A DNA stretch of 64,000 bases from CAYWNA01 sp964459305 (GTDB taxonomy: Bacteria; Planctomycetota; Planctomycetia; Pirellulales; Pirellulaceae): NCBI GenBank assembly GCA_964459305.1, contig CAYWNA010000005.1:89485-153484 (forward strand), given 5' to 3'. Below are positions 51,639 through 60,800 of this stretch, in pieces. The notes beneath the pieces were generated by a model that saw nothing but the letters and a program-made list of their open reading frames with translations, was not told the DNA's origin and searched no databases. A program made the position numbers and the translations under genes. Every line of letters starts with the position of its first letter. Within the stretch, counting starts at the first letter, position 1.

Positions 51639-52722
51639 CGAGCGTCTGGAGCACCAGAGGCACGCTCTGTTGCCAATTGGGCGGGATGTCTTCGCTGATC
51701 ATCAGGCAATAACGGCGCAGCCCGGCATCGCGAACCATGTTACGAATCCGCCCGGCCAACGTCGCCAAATCCTCCTGGTGCCAGCCCAGCGGCGGATGGA
51801 GCCAGAGGAACTTGTCCGGCCAACGGACCCTCGCCTCTGCGACCGACATGTCGCCTTCCGGCGGAGGAGTGAAGGAATCAATGCCGTCGATATCCAGGGT
51901 CGCGATGTCGTCGCTGATCGCCCGAAGTTTGCCGTCGTAGTGGACCGCCAGCCGCTTACCCGCCGCCGCGAGAATCTTCAGAATTTCCTGATAGATCGGC
52001 ACCAACCTCCGCCGGAATTGGCGCGGCCCGATCATCTCCAGCGACAGGTTCTCCCACAGCTTGACGTATCGCGCAGGGCCTTTGGCAGCCTGGCGCACTT
52101 TTTCCAGGGTCAGCTCGGTCATCAGGTCCAACAGCTCCATCAGTTCCGGCACCTCATCGGCCAAATCCATCGCCAATCGTTCCGGGCCGGCGAAATCGAT
52201 CTGGACCTGCAACAGGGGCGTCCGGCGAATTCCGGCCCAACCCAGATGACCGAAGGTGATTCCGTTGTCGGCGATCTCTCGTTCTGCCTGCTGAAAAGGG
52301 TCGGAGGTTGCAGAGTGGCGTGTACCCTCCAAGGCCCTTTGCATGATGCGATAGTCGGCCGGCGACTTGATAAGGAATTCCTGCCGCCATTCACCGAGAT
52401 GTGACTCGCGCAACTCGCCGCGGTCGGTGATCCACCGCACGTCCCGCCGTAGCCGACCATCGACTTCCTGCGTAGTCTCGATGATCTCAACGTCTGGACT
52501 TTCCTCCTGCACCAAGTCCGCGTGAGCAATCTGCCCCAAGCCCTGCTCGAAAAGGGACGGCCAGTCGATCGGCCGGTTCTGCACGAACCAGTCGTAGGCC
52601 ACGTAAACCGGCCGGTCCACGATCTCACCGGCAAGCGCTCGCTGGAGCCTTGCCCGAATGCTCTCAGAATCGCAACGCACATCCTGCTCGCGTCGATCGT
52701 TCAAGGCAGACTCCCCGATCAT
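51619..52722 (-). CDS. Uroporphyrinogen decarboxylase-like protein
   Basis: 367 residues. It is a diverged URO-D family member: RARLQRALAGEIVDRPVYVA at the N-terminus, WITDRGELRESHLGEWRQEF, then LWENLSLEMIGPRQFRRRLV and RLAVHYDGKLRAISDDIATL, with DGIDSFTPPPEGDMSVAEA in the C-terminal half. Only a partial match of the metal-site region is seen (HYDGKL instead of HSCG). It lies directly upstream of the Na+/solute symporter and probably shares its transcript, so the imported compound may be its substrate or its product's source; this is inference. Confidence 0.87.
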   Translation of the reverse strand: MIGESALNDRREQDVRCDSESIRARLQRALAGEIVDRPVYVAYDWFVQNRPIDWPSLFEQGLGQIAHADLVQEESPDVEIIETTQEVDGRLRRDVRWITDRGELRESHLGEWRQEFLIKSPADYRIMQRALEGTRHSATSDPFQQAEREIADNGITFGHLGWAGIRRTPLLQVQIDFAGPERLAMDLADEVPELMELLDLMTELTLEKVRQAAKGPARYVKLWENLSLEMIGPRQFRRRLVPIYQEILKILAAAGKRLAVHYDGKLRAISDDIATLDIDGIDSFTPPPEGDMSVAEARVRWPDKFLWLHPPLGWHQEDLATLAGRIRNMVRDAGLRRYCLMISEDIPPNWQQSVPLVLQTLDEIHRH

Positions 52723-52949
52723 CTCCGTTCATCATGGCCCAGATATGACCTACCATTAGGCACGTTGGCAAAAGCAACTCCGCTAGTCTCCGTCAGGCTA
52801 TCCTATGATGCTACACGCGCAACAGCCTACCGCAAGGGTTGCCTGGCGGTCTTGGCTATGGTAGTCGTACATTTCGGAGGCGACACCCAACCTGTACCCA
52901 AACGTTGTAGTAGAAGGGCGCAGATCCCACAAGCATCGGAGAATGAATC

Positions 52950-54266
52950 ATGAGTGACAAGATGACCAGACGCACATTCACCAAGGCCGGGGCCGCGGCC
53001 ACTTTGGGAATGACTGCCATCAGTACATCTCGCGTCTACGGTGCCAACGACCGTATTCGGCTGGGGTTCATCGGCGTGGCCAACCGTGGCGGCCAACTGA
53101 TCAAGTCGTTTCTCAAGCACGACGACATGGAAGCGGTCGCCGTGTGTGATGTGCACAAACCGACTCTCGAAGCTGCCCGGCAGCGCGTCGGCGGCCGGGC
53201 GGATACCTACGGTGACTTTCGCCACGTGTTGGAGCGCAAAGACGTCGACGCGGTAGTCATCGCCACTCCCGATCATTGGCACGCGATCATGACCATCGAC
53301 GCCTGCAAGGCCGGCAAAGACGTGTTTGTGGAAAAGCCTCTCTCGAAAACCGTCTATGAGGGCCGCAAGATGGTCGAGGCTGCCCGCCGCTACGAGCGGG
53401 TGGTTCAAGTAGGGACACACCGCCGCTCGTCGAAGCTGTACGCTCACGTGGCCGACCTGATTGCTCAGGACAAAGTCGGCAAGGTGACGATGAGCAAAGC
53501 ATTCCGGTTGAGCAACATGTATCCGCTGGGCATTGGCAAGGCCCAGGTGGCCGAACCGCCGGCAGATCTCGACTGGGACATGTGGCTGGGGCCGCGTCCC
53601 GACAGACCCTACCAGCAGAACATCACACCGTACAAGTTCCGTTGGTGGAAGTTGTACTCGTCGCAGGTGGCTAACTTTGGCGTCCACCGGCTGGATGCGA
53701 TCCGTTGGCTTACCGGAGAATTGGCCCCCTCGTCGGTCTGTGCGATGGGCGGCCGTTTCGCCGTGGACGACGACCGCACCATCCCCGATATGATGCAGGC
53801 CACGTTCGAGTTTGCCTCCGGCCGGCTGGCCGTGTTTGGGCAGTACGAGGCCAGTCAGAACCTGGCCCTGCCCGGCGACCGGGAATTGGCTCGCGCAAAG
53901 ATCGAATTGCGCGGCACTCAAGGCACCATCTATGTCGGTGATCCCGGTTATCAGATCATTCCCGAGCGGGGCGGCCAGTTTCAGGATAACCAGCCGCGAA
54001 TGGAACCCGTTCGCGAGGGGACACCCGACGGCAACCTCACCGACCAGCACACACGGAACTTCCTGGACTGCGTCCGCTCACGCCAGCGGCCCACCGCCGA
54101 CGTCGAGATCGGACATCGCTCGACGACGTTCAGCCACTTGGCCAATATCTCGCTGGAGACACGATTGCGGATCGAATGGGACGCCGAACGGGAGACGATC
54201 ACCAACAGCGAAGAAGCCAACAACCTGCTTCACTACGAGTATCGCAAGCCGTGGACGCTGGGATGA
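52950..54266 (+). CDS. Tat-exported Gfo/Idh/MocA-family oxidoreductase
   Basis: 438 residues. The twin-arginine signal is TRRTFTKAGAAATLGMTAIS (about 6-25). The Rossmann start is RIRLGFIGVANRGGQLIKSF (about 34-53), with CDVHKPTLEAARQRVGGRAD. VFVEKPLSKTVYEGRKMVEA has the E-K-P motif, and the histidine/lysine part lies in the Gfo C-terminal domain (DRPYQQNITPYKFRWWKLYS, ANFGVHRLDAIRWLTGE). Planctomycetes have many such exported members of unknown substrate, thought to act on sugars in the periplasm. GGAG lies 9 bases before the ATG. A terminator hairpin follows 36 bases after the stop. Confidence 0.93.
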   Translation: MSDKMTRRTFTKAGAAATLGMTAISTSRVYGANDRIRLGFIGVANRGGQLIKSFLKHDDMEAVAVCDVHKPTLEAARQRVGGRADTYGDFRHVLERKDVDAVVIATPDHWHAIMTIDACKAGKDVFVEKPLSKTVYEGRKMVEAARRYERVVQVGTHRRSSKLYAHVADLIAQDKVGKVTMSKAFRLSNMYPLGIGKAQVAEPPADLDWDMWLGPRPDRPYQQNITPYKFRWWKLYSSQVANFGVHRLDAIRWLTGELAPSSVCAMGGRFAVDDDRTIPDMMQATFEFASGRLAVFGQYEASQNLALPGDRELARAKIELRGTQGTIYVGDPGYQIIPERGGQFQDNQPRMEPVREGTPDGNLTDQHTRNFLDCVRSRQRPTADVEIGHRSTTFSHLANISLETRLRIEWDAERETITNSEEANNLLHYEYRKPWTLG

Positions 54267-54301
54267 TTGGGATTCTAACGAGTTGTGCCGAATCCAAAGA
54301 A

Positions 54302-54329
54302 AGCGGCCCCTGGCATGCCAGGGGCCGCT
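54302..54329. terminator. Perfect inverted repeat, transcription terminator
   Basis: AGCGGCCCCTGGCATGCCAG GGGCCGCT forms a 14-bp perfectly paired stem centred on the CATG. It lies between the ends of the Gfo/Idh gene (+) and the exported-protein gene (-), where it can serve both. The T-run after it is short (CGTTTGG on +, CTTTCTTTGG on -). Confidence 0.75.
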
Positions 54330-54360
54330 CGTTTGGCGCAAGAGGTTGGAATCTCGGAAG

Positions 54361-55980
54361 TCAGCGTTCTGCAAGCAGGTCTCTAGAACGGTCGAGAAGA
54401 GCAGCTTGCCCGGGCAGGTCCGACTTGCGAATGACGCTTTCGGTCGTCTCGTCAATCTCGAAAGGACCGCCGTCCCACTTCACTTTCACACGATATTCGT
54501 CAGCCAGGTCCGTTGGTACTCGCCACGAGTACCCGCAGGTAAATCCTCAGCCATACCGAAATTTACCTTGCGCAGCCTGCTTGCCCTCAGGGCCAACGAT
54601 CGTGAACTGGGGCTGCTCTGGGCGGCCGCCATCAACCACCAGGTTGCTGCAGACCTCTCCTCCCGCCCCGACAAGGGACATTTTCAGAGAAGCCGTTGGG
54701 GCGCCCGATCGGGTGGAAATGCCGGAAACCTTGACAATCGGTTGGTACGGCGGGCCGAAGGGAAGATCGGCTGTTTCCCCTTCGCGGACCGTGACCGCCG
54801 CATAATCCTTCTTCGCTCGCGCCGAGATCAACGTCCAACTCGGCCTCGCAGAGCTGCTGCTCAGGACGAGTGCCGTGCTGAGCGTTTTCAGCAGCGAAGG
54901 CTCTTCTTCTTTCTTCGCATCGGGCTTCGCGGTGCGATCGATCGTGTACGACAGCAATTGCCACTTGCCTGCCGGCAGAGGCGATTTCCCCGACTCGTTC
55001 CAGGAGACCTTGACGATCCCCTGATCGCCGTGGACAAGGGCACGATACCCTTTGTTCGGGTTGCTGACGTAGCCAGCCGGCGCCGACGAGGGAGTCAGCG
55101 TGAGCTTGTCGCCCGCTGGCGAGATTTTCATGTCGTAGAAGCGACCATCGATGTTGACCAGTTTCCCAACCGGTTGTTGATCGTCGTTGGTCGTCACGTC
55201 GTAGCCGTAGGCGGATCCGCCTTGGCCCGATTTCGGATCAACGAAAATCATGTCACTCATGCCGGGAGACAGTCTTCCATCCGAGTAGGTCCCGAACGAC
55301 ATCGCATCGTCGAATCGCGCGTTGCTGTTGAGGTCCATCAACACAACACGCTTCTTCTCACCGTTCAGCGTAATCTCGCCGTGTCGATACGCGGCACCAT
55401 AGAGATACGCGCGACTGTAACTCGACGAGCTGGAGTACGTCCTGATGAAGAACGAATACTCCATCTTTGTCCCGCCGACGTCTAGAGCGACATCGACACG
55501 CGGAAAGTAGCTGTACGACGAAGAACTGTTTTCCGCTTCGACGACCTGATCGTCCGTCAGGTCGCCGTTGTGATTCAGATCAAAATGGAGACGCGTGTAT
55601 CGCACCCGCGCGCTGGATCGGGTCGGGCTCGTCGGCTTATCCGACTTGGCTTCGGCCACGTCGAACGCAAACCCAAAATCCTGGGTTCCCAACTTGGCCA
55701 CACCTCGAAACGGACGCTCGGATGTGTACTTCGGCTCCTTGACGACAATTTTGGTAAAGTCGGCTTGGCCGGTCGTTCGGACAAACGACCCGCTACTCGT
55801 GTAGAAACGCTGGTAGTAGCTCGATAGAAACGCAGCGTCCTCCGACGATCGCGCCGCCTGATAAGACGCAGGCAACCGTTTCATCTCAAGATTGAACGTC
55901 TCCGCGCGAGCGTCGTCCACGGCGATCAGCACCGCAGCAACACCCGCAACGAATCCCAGACAAATTCTAAGTGCCCTCAT
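54361..55980 (-). CDS. Exported protein with in-frame UGA, candidate selenoprotein (or nonsense-mutated gene)
   Basis: The start at 55980 has a perfect AAAGGAGG site and a signal peptide (ALRICLGFVAGVAAVLIAVD, then ARA). 477 residues lead to UGA at 54547-54549. After it, the same frame stays open 61 codons: GFTCGYSWRVPTDLADEYRV then KVKWDGGPFEIDETTESVIR and ends at TGA 54361, only 32 bases before the terminator hairpin. The residues round the UGA are KFRYG-U-GFTCGYSW, that is U-x-x-x-C. A perfect 8-bp hairpin (54515-54533) starts 13 bases after the UGA. The first part holds mostly beta-type exported sequence, with DLNHNGDLTDDQVVEAENSS resembling a calcium loop. The family is unknown to me. 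A read-through reading or a Cys-to-stop mutation are both possible. Confidence 0.7.
54515..54533 (-). promoter_or_regulatory. Candidate bacterial SECIS hairpin after the in-frame UGA
   Basis: In the mRNA sense, GGTACTCG TGG CGAGTACC forms 8 perfect pairs with a three-base loop (or a GUGGC loop with 7 pairs). It begins 13 bases after the UGA at 54547; the loop lies about 20 bases away. Bacterial SECIS elements are small stem-loops directly after the UGA, with a G in the first loop positions. A bulged U as in E. coli fdhF is not seen. Confidence 0.5.
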
Positions 55981-56831
55981 ATAGACGGTCCTCCTTTGTG
56001 ATAGACATCGGCAAGTCAGTCCGGGCAAATGCCACGCAACCACCCGACCTCAAGACCAACCGAACTCCGCAGCAACATCCGCCAAAAACGCCGCCGCTGC
56101 CCACTTGCGCCAACACATGCACTATACGCAATCCCGGCCCGTTGTTCAAGAAAAGTCCATACCACCTTCGATACCCCAATCCGAAGTTCAAACGTGATCG
56201 CGGGCGTCAGGCTACGCGTCGAGCGAGAATTCAGGCATCTCGCGTGTTTTCAGATCTGGCATTTCCCATTCACCTCCGCAGGTTAACGCATCTTGCCAAA
56301 TGCACGCGGTGCGCCACCGCGCCTTATCGCCCCGACCGTCCGACTCAACCGATCCAGAGTTGTTTCGATATCTGCGACGGTGGCGAATCCTGAACAATCG
56401 GAAGCGAATGACCGAGGATGCCAAGTTTCAGAATCTGGCTGGGGTGTTGGACGATTAGGCGGCGGAATCCGGCTTCCGCGGGTGCGAGACATTATTCGGT
56501 TGGAGCGATAAGACGCAGGCGTCTGCTGAAAGCCGGCCCGATGGTAAATCCAACTTCCTACCCGCGAAGACGCTGCCACAGGACTACCTTCGATTCGTGC
56601 GGAGCGAGTCGTTGGGGCCTCATGCTAACGTCTCTTCGGTCTGTTGTGGTGTATCCAGGGAAACGGCCTAGGCTCACTCCGTAACGCTTTGGGTTGATTG
56701 CTTGGGAAAGCGAGAATTGACCGCACTCTTGCTGTCAGACAGCAATCAAACTTCCTTGAAGCGGCCGTTCGCACGTGATACAGTGAGCAACGTTCATTTG
56801 CCGCCTCTAACCACTTCTCTCGGAGAGGTCC
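55981..56831. other. 851-base gap before the second ECF sigma gene
   Basis: It contains the upstream region of the UGA-bearing gene (from 55981) and that of the sigma gene (up to 56831). Coding frames across it are short and unlike any family. No repeat family of this window is present. Short GC-rich dyads exist but none stands out. Confidence 0.5.
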
Positions 56832-57443
56832 ATGGAAAGCGGCTCCGCTTTCGAGACTTCGAGTTCAACCTCGACGAGCTTGCTGCGGCGCGTTAAGGCT
56901 CGCGATCCTGACGCATGGCAACGGCTTGTGAACCTTTACGGTCCCCTGGTTTACAGATGGGCACGATAGGCCCAACTGCAAGACAGCAGCGATGCGACGG
57001 ACGTGATGCAAGAGGTGTTCCAAGCGGTTTCTGGGGCCATAGAGAGGTTTCGCCATGACCGCCCAAGTGACAGTTTTCGTGGCTGGTTATGGACAATCAC
57101 CAAGAACAAGGTTCGAGATCATTTCCGTGAACAAGCAGAGCAAGCCGAAGCACGGGGCGGCACGACAGCTCATCTTCAAATCGAACACATCCCCGAACTG
57201 CCGCCCGAGGAGCCGAGTGACACAGGGGCGCGTGCAGCCACGAATCTGCCTCGCCATTCTCTCGATCTGGTCCGTGGCCAGTTCAAGGATCGCACCTGGC
57301 AAGCGTTTTGGCGTGTTGTCGTCGCTGGCGACAAGCCCGCCGATGTGGCCGAGGATCTCGGCATGTCGGTAGCCGCCGTATACACGGCAAAGTCGCGTGT
57401 GTTCCAGCGTGTTCGCGAGGAGCTTGAAGGGTTGTTGGAGTAG
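56832..57443 (+). pseudogene. ECF-type sigma factor with an in-frame amber codon
   Basis: The frame from the ATG at 56832 (GGAGAGG before it) reads about 45 residues that look like sigma region 2: LLRRVKARDPDAWQRLVNLY then GPLVYRWAR. TAG at 56967-56969 follows, and the frame goes on without break as AQLQDSSDATDVMQEVFQAV through SFRGWLWTITKNKVRDHFR to region 4 (AEDLGMSVAAVYTAKSRVFQ) and TAG at 57443. The expected residue at the amber position would be Lys, Arg or Gln. Without suppression, only a C-terminal part from a Met at 57003 or 57006 could be made. It pairs with the large kinase gene downstream, like the pair at 6503/7096. A sequencing or assembly error is an alternative. Confidence 0.8.
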
Positions 57444-57520
57444 CTCGAGCCAGGGCAAAAGCAGCTCTTGGAAAATCAATGAGGCCGTCCGGGAATTCGA
57501 CACGCTACAATCCACGATTT

Positions 57521-57594
57521 TCGGGAGGGCGAAGCTCCGGCTGAGCCGCATTTTTGACACCCACGCACGGCTCGGCGGGAGCCTCGCCCTCCCA
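57521..57594. repeat. Palindromic repeat, GGGAGGGCGAAGCTCC family
   Basis: TCGGGAGGGCGAAGCTCC at 57521 pairs with GGGAGCCTCGCCCTCCC ending at 57594, the same family as 19344-19421. It lies between the sigma-like gene and the large kinase gene. The other parts of the 57444-57814 gap show no recognised signal. Confidence 0.9.
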
Positions 57595-57814
57595 ATTCTC
57601 GGACACCCTCAAATATATTCTTGGCGTTTCGTCTAAATGCCATAAAACCCGTCACCATCGATACTTGGGGCTGCGGTGGGCACGCGTTTCGGCGGGAATC
57701 CACGCAATTCTGCCGCTCGCGTGTAAGATCGCCCCGTTGTCTATATAGCGGGCCTTGACGTTCCGCTCCAATGAGCCGCACTACTGGCAACGAGAGATTC
57801 GGAGAACTAGATCG

Positions 57815-60800
57815 ATGACATCATCCAATTGTCCTACACGAGATGCCCTTCTCGCTTTCAGCGTCGGCAAGTTGCCACGGGCGGAATCCGACCGTATCGC
57901 TCAGCACTTGGAGGAGTGCCCCCAATGCGAAGCAACCATCCAAACGGTTGACGACGAAAGCGACACCTTGGCGATGTCCTTTCGCCGCGAGCCGGTGCCA
58001 ATGCCATACGAAGAAGAATCGGGGCTGAAACGGGGCCTGCTGATGTGCGAGGCCATCGCTTGCGAGCCTTCCTTCGGTGGTGAGCCGTCGAACGTTCCCG
58101 CGGACACGATGCCGGAGGACCTGGGCATGTTGGGCGAATACCGCCTACTGTCCAAGCTGGGCCACGGAGGCATGGGGACGGTTTACAAGGCGCATCATAC
58201 CAAACTGGACAAGACGGTGGCGGTGAAAATGCTGCCCTCGGAGAAGTTGCAGGATGCACGGGCTGTGGAGCGGTTCGAACGTGAAATGAAAGCAGTGGGC
58301 AAACTGGATCATCCGAACATCGTTCGGGCACTGGATGCCCGCGAGGTCGACGGCAAGCATTTACTCGTGATGGAATATGTCGGAGGGTCGAACCTGTCCA
58401 AACTAGTACACTGCCTGGGCACGGTCCCGATCCCTGACGCGTGCGAAGTAATTCGCCAAGCCGCCCAAGGCCTCCAATACGCCCACGAGCAGGGCTTGGT
58501 CCACCGAGATATCAAGCCATCGAACCTGATGCTCATGTCGGCGAGCGGTGGGCGTCAGCCCACTGATTCCGTGACTCATCAGCCGGCTCACGCCGGCCGC
58601 TCGCCAGAACCCACCGTCAAGATCCTCGACCTCGGCCTTGCGCTCCTGCAATCGTGGCAGGCCGACGAGGCTGACGAACTGACCGGTTCCGGACAGATGA
58701 TGGGCACGCTGGACTACATGGCCCCTGAGCAGGGCACAGACAGCCACCAGGTCGACATCCGTGCCGACATCTACAGTCTGGGCGCGACGCTGTACAAGTT
58801 GCTGTGCGGCGCTGCTCCGCTCGCGGGAGATAGATACGACACTCCGGTGAAGAAGGTGATGGCCTTGGCGAGCGAACCGGTTGCTCCAATTCGTGAACGT
58901 CGTTCGGATATACCTGAGGAACTGGCGGCGGTATTGGACCGGATGCTCGCTCGGAATCCCGATGAACGTTATGCCACTCCGAGTGAGGTGGCCACCGCAC
59001 TCGCCCCGTGGTGCACCGGTAGTGATTTGCCTCGGTTGGCTGAGGAAGCGACCAAGCGATCGGCTGCCGCGAAACCCGACGTGACGTCTCACAGCACAGA
59101 ACCTCACCTCTCGTCGCCTGGAATTGACACTACAGGCAGTGACCTCGGACAGCGCGGTGAATCAGGCCAAGTGTCAGCCAGTACTCCTCGTTCCCAAGCT
59201 CCGCTTGGTAACGCAGTTCTTGGAAGCTCCGCTTCCGCTCGGGCGAAGCAGAGCTTGGCAGAGACGGGTTCCCAAACAGCGATTGGGAACCAGGGGTCAG
59301 AGGCGTTGGCGCAAACCGCACCAGTCGGCCGCCGAGTCCGGTGGGTTCCCTTTGCCATCGGAACGTGCCTTGCGGGCCTGATCATACTGGCCGTCGTCAT
59401 TACGATCCGCACGTCTGATGGCACGGTGGAGATCGCCCTGGACGACGGCATCGAAGCGAACAGCGTGGCGGTCGCGATCATGCAAGGGGAAAAGGACATC
59501 CGAGTGGCCGATGCCGAGCACGGCTGGACCGTGGATCTAGAGGACGGCAGGTACAACCTCGACCTGCGAGGCACGAGCGACCGGTTTCAGCTCGACAAGT
59601 ACACCGTCACCGTCCATCGAGGCAAGAAAGAAATCGTCCGCGTCACGTTCAGGCCGAACACTAAACCAGCGCCCGGCAGTCGTGCGGCCCCCTCACCAGC
59701 GACCAGCAGCCAGACAGCCCCATCTCTGGCCATCGCCCCCTTCGACGCCGACCAGGCAAAGCAGCACCAAGAGCAATGGGCGAAGTACCTGGGCGTGCCC
59801 GCGGTCCAGACGAATTCGATCGGCATGAAGCTGGTCCTCATCCCGCCGGGTGAGTTTATGATGGGAAGTACCAAGGCGGAGACTGAAGAGGCATTGAAGG
59901 AAGTTGAGGAAAGAGGATTGGTAGGCCTGGATCTTCACAAACGACGCCTTCTACTGAATCATTTCAAACAACGCCTTGTATTCGAAAGGTCACAGCACAA
60001 AGTCAGAATCACGAAACCGTACTATTTGGCTGCGCATGAAGTAACGGTGGCTCAGTTTATGGCATTCATCGAAGCCAGCGGATATCGAACGGAGGCGGAA
60101 ACGGATGGAGCGGGTGGCAGAGTGTCTGATGGTGAGCAGTGGAGCAATAGAGGCGACTGCAACTGGCGAAACCCGGGCCCTCAGCAAGCCGATCAGCATC
60201 CGGTACTCCAGGTGACTTGGAATGATGCTTGGGAGTTCTGCCATTGGTTCAGTCGAAAAGAAGGGAAGACCTACAGACTGCCCACCGAGGCAGAATGGGA
60301 GTTCTCCTGCCGGTCAGGTAGCTCGACCCGCTGGTGTTTTGGAAACGAGGAGGCAAACCTTGGAGAATACGCTTGGATTGACGAGCGTCAGAAGGGGCGT
60401 CGCTACGCCGTCATGTCGGTCGGCAAGAAGCTGCCGAATGGGTTCGGCTTATTCGATATGCACGGCAACGTTTGGGAGTGGTGTCAAGATGCACACGCAT
60501 CTTACAGCCCCGATCTGGCAATCGACCCCGTCATTCCTCCGCCGTCCGCCTGGGGGCGGGTGATCCGGGGCGGCCCGCCCTGGTGGAGTAGATCGGCGCA
60601 ACGCGACGGTTTCCCTGAATCGTACCGGAACGAAACCATTGGCTTTCGTGTGGCACTAGAGCCCAATGTGGCGTCAGGAACATCCCCGAAGCCCGGAGCG
60701 GTGTCAGGACGGTCCCAATCGGACGGGAGCCCTGATGCGCGAGCGGCGGAAGAGGTTTCAGATCAGCCACTCAAGATCCGACCGTCCGGGCCGCGCCCCA

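Noticed and set aside
56967..56969. Pyrrolysine or programmed read-through at the amber codon of the second sigma gene
   Set aside because: No hairpin follows at a suitable place, and Pyl is essentially limited to methylamine methyltransferases; a point mutation or sequence error is simpler.
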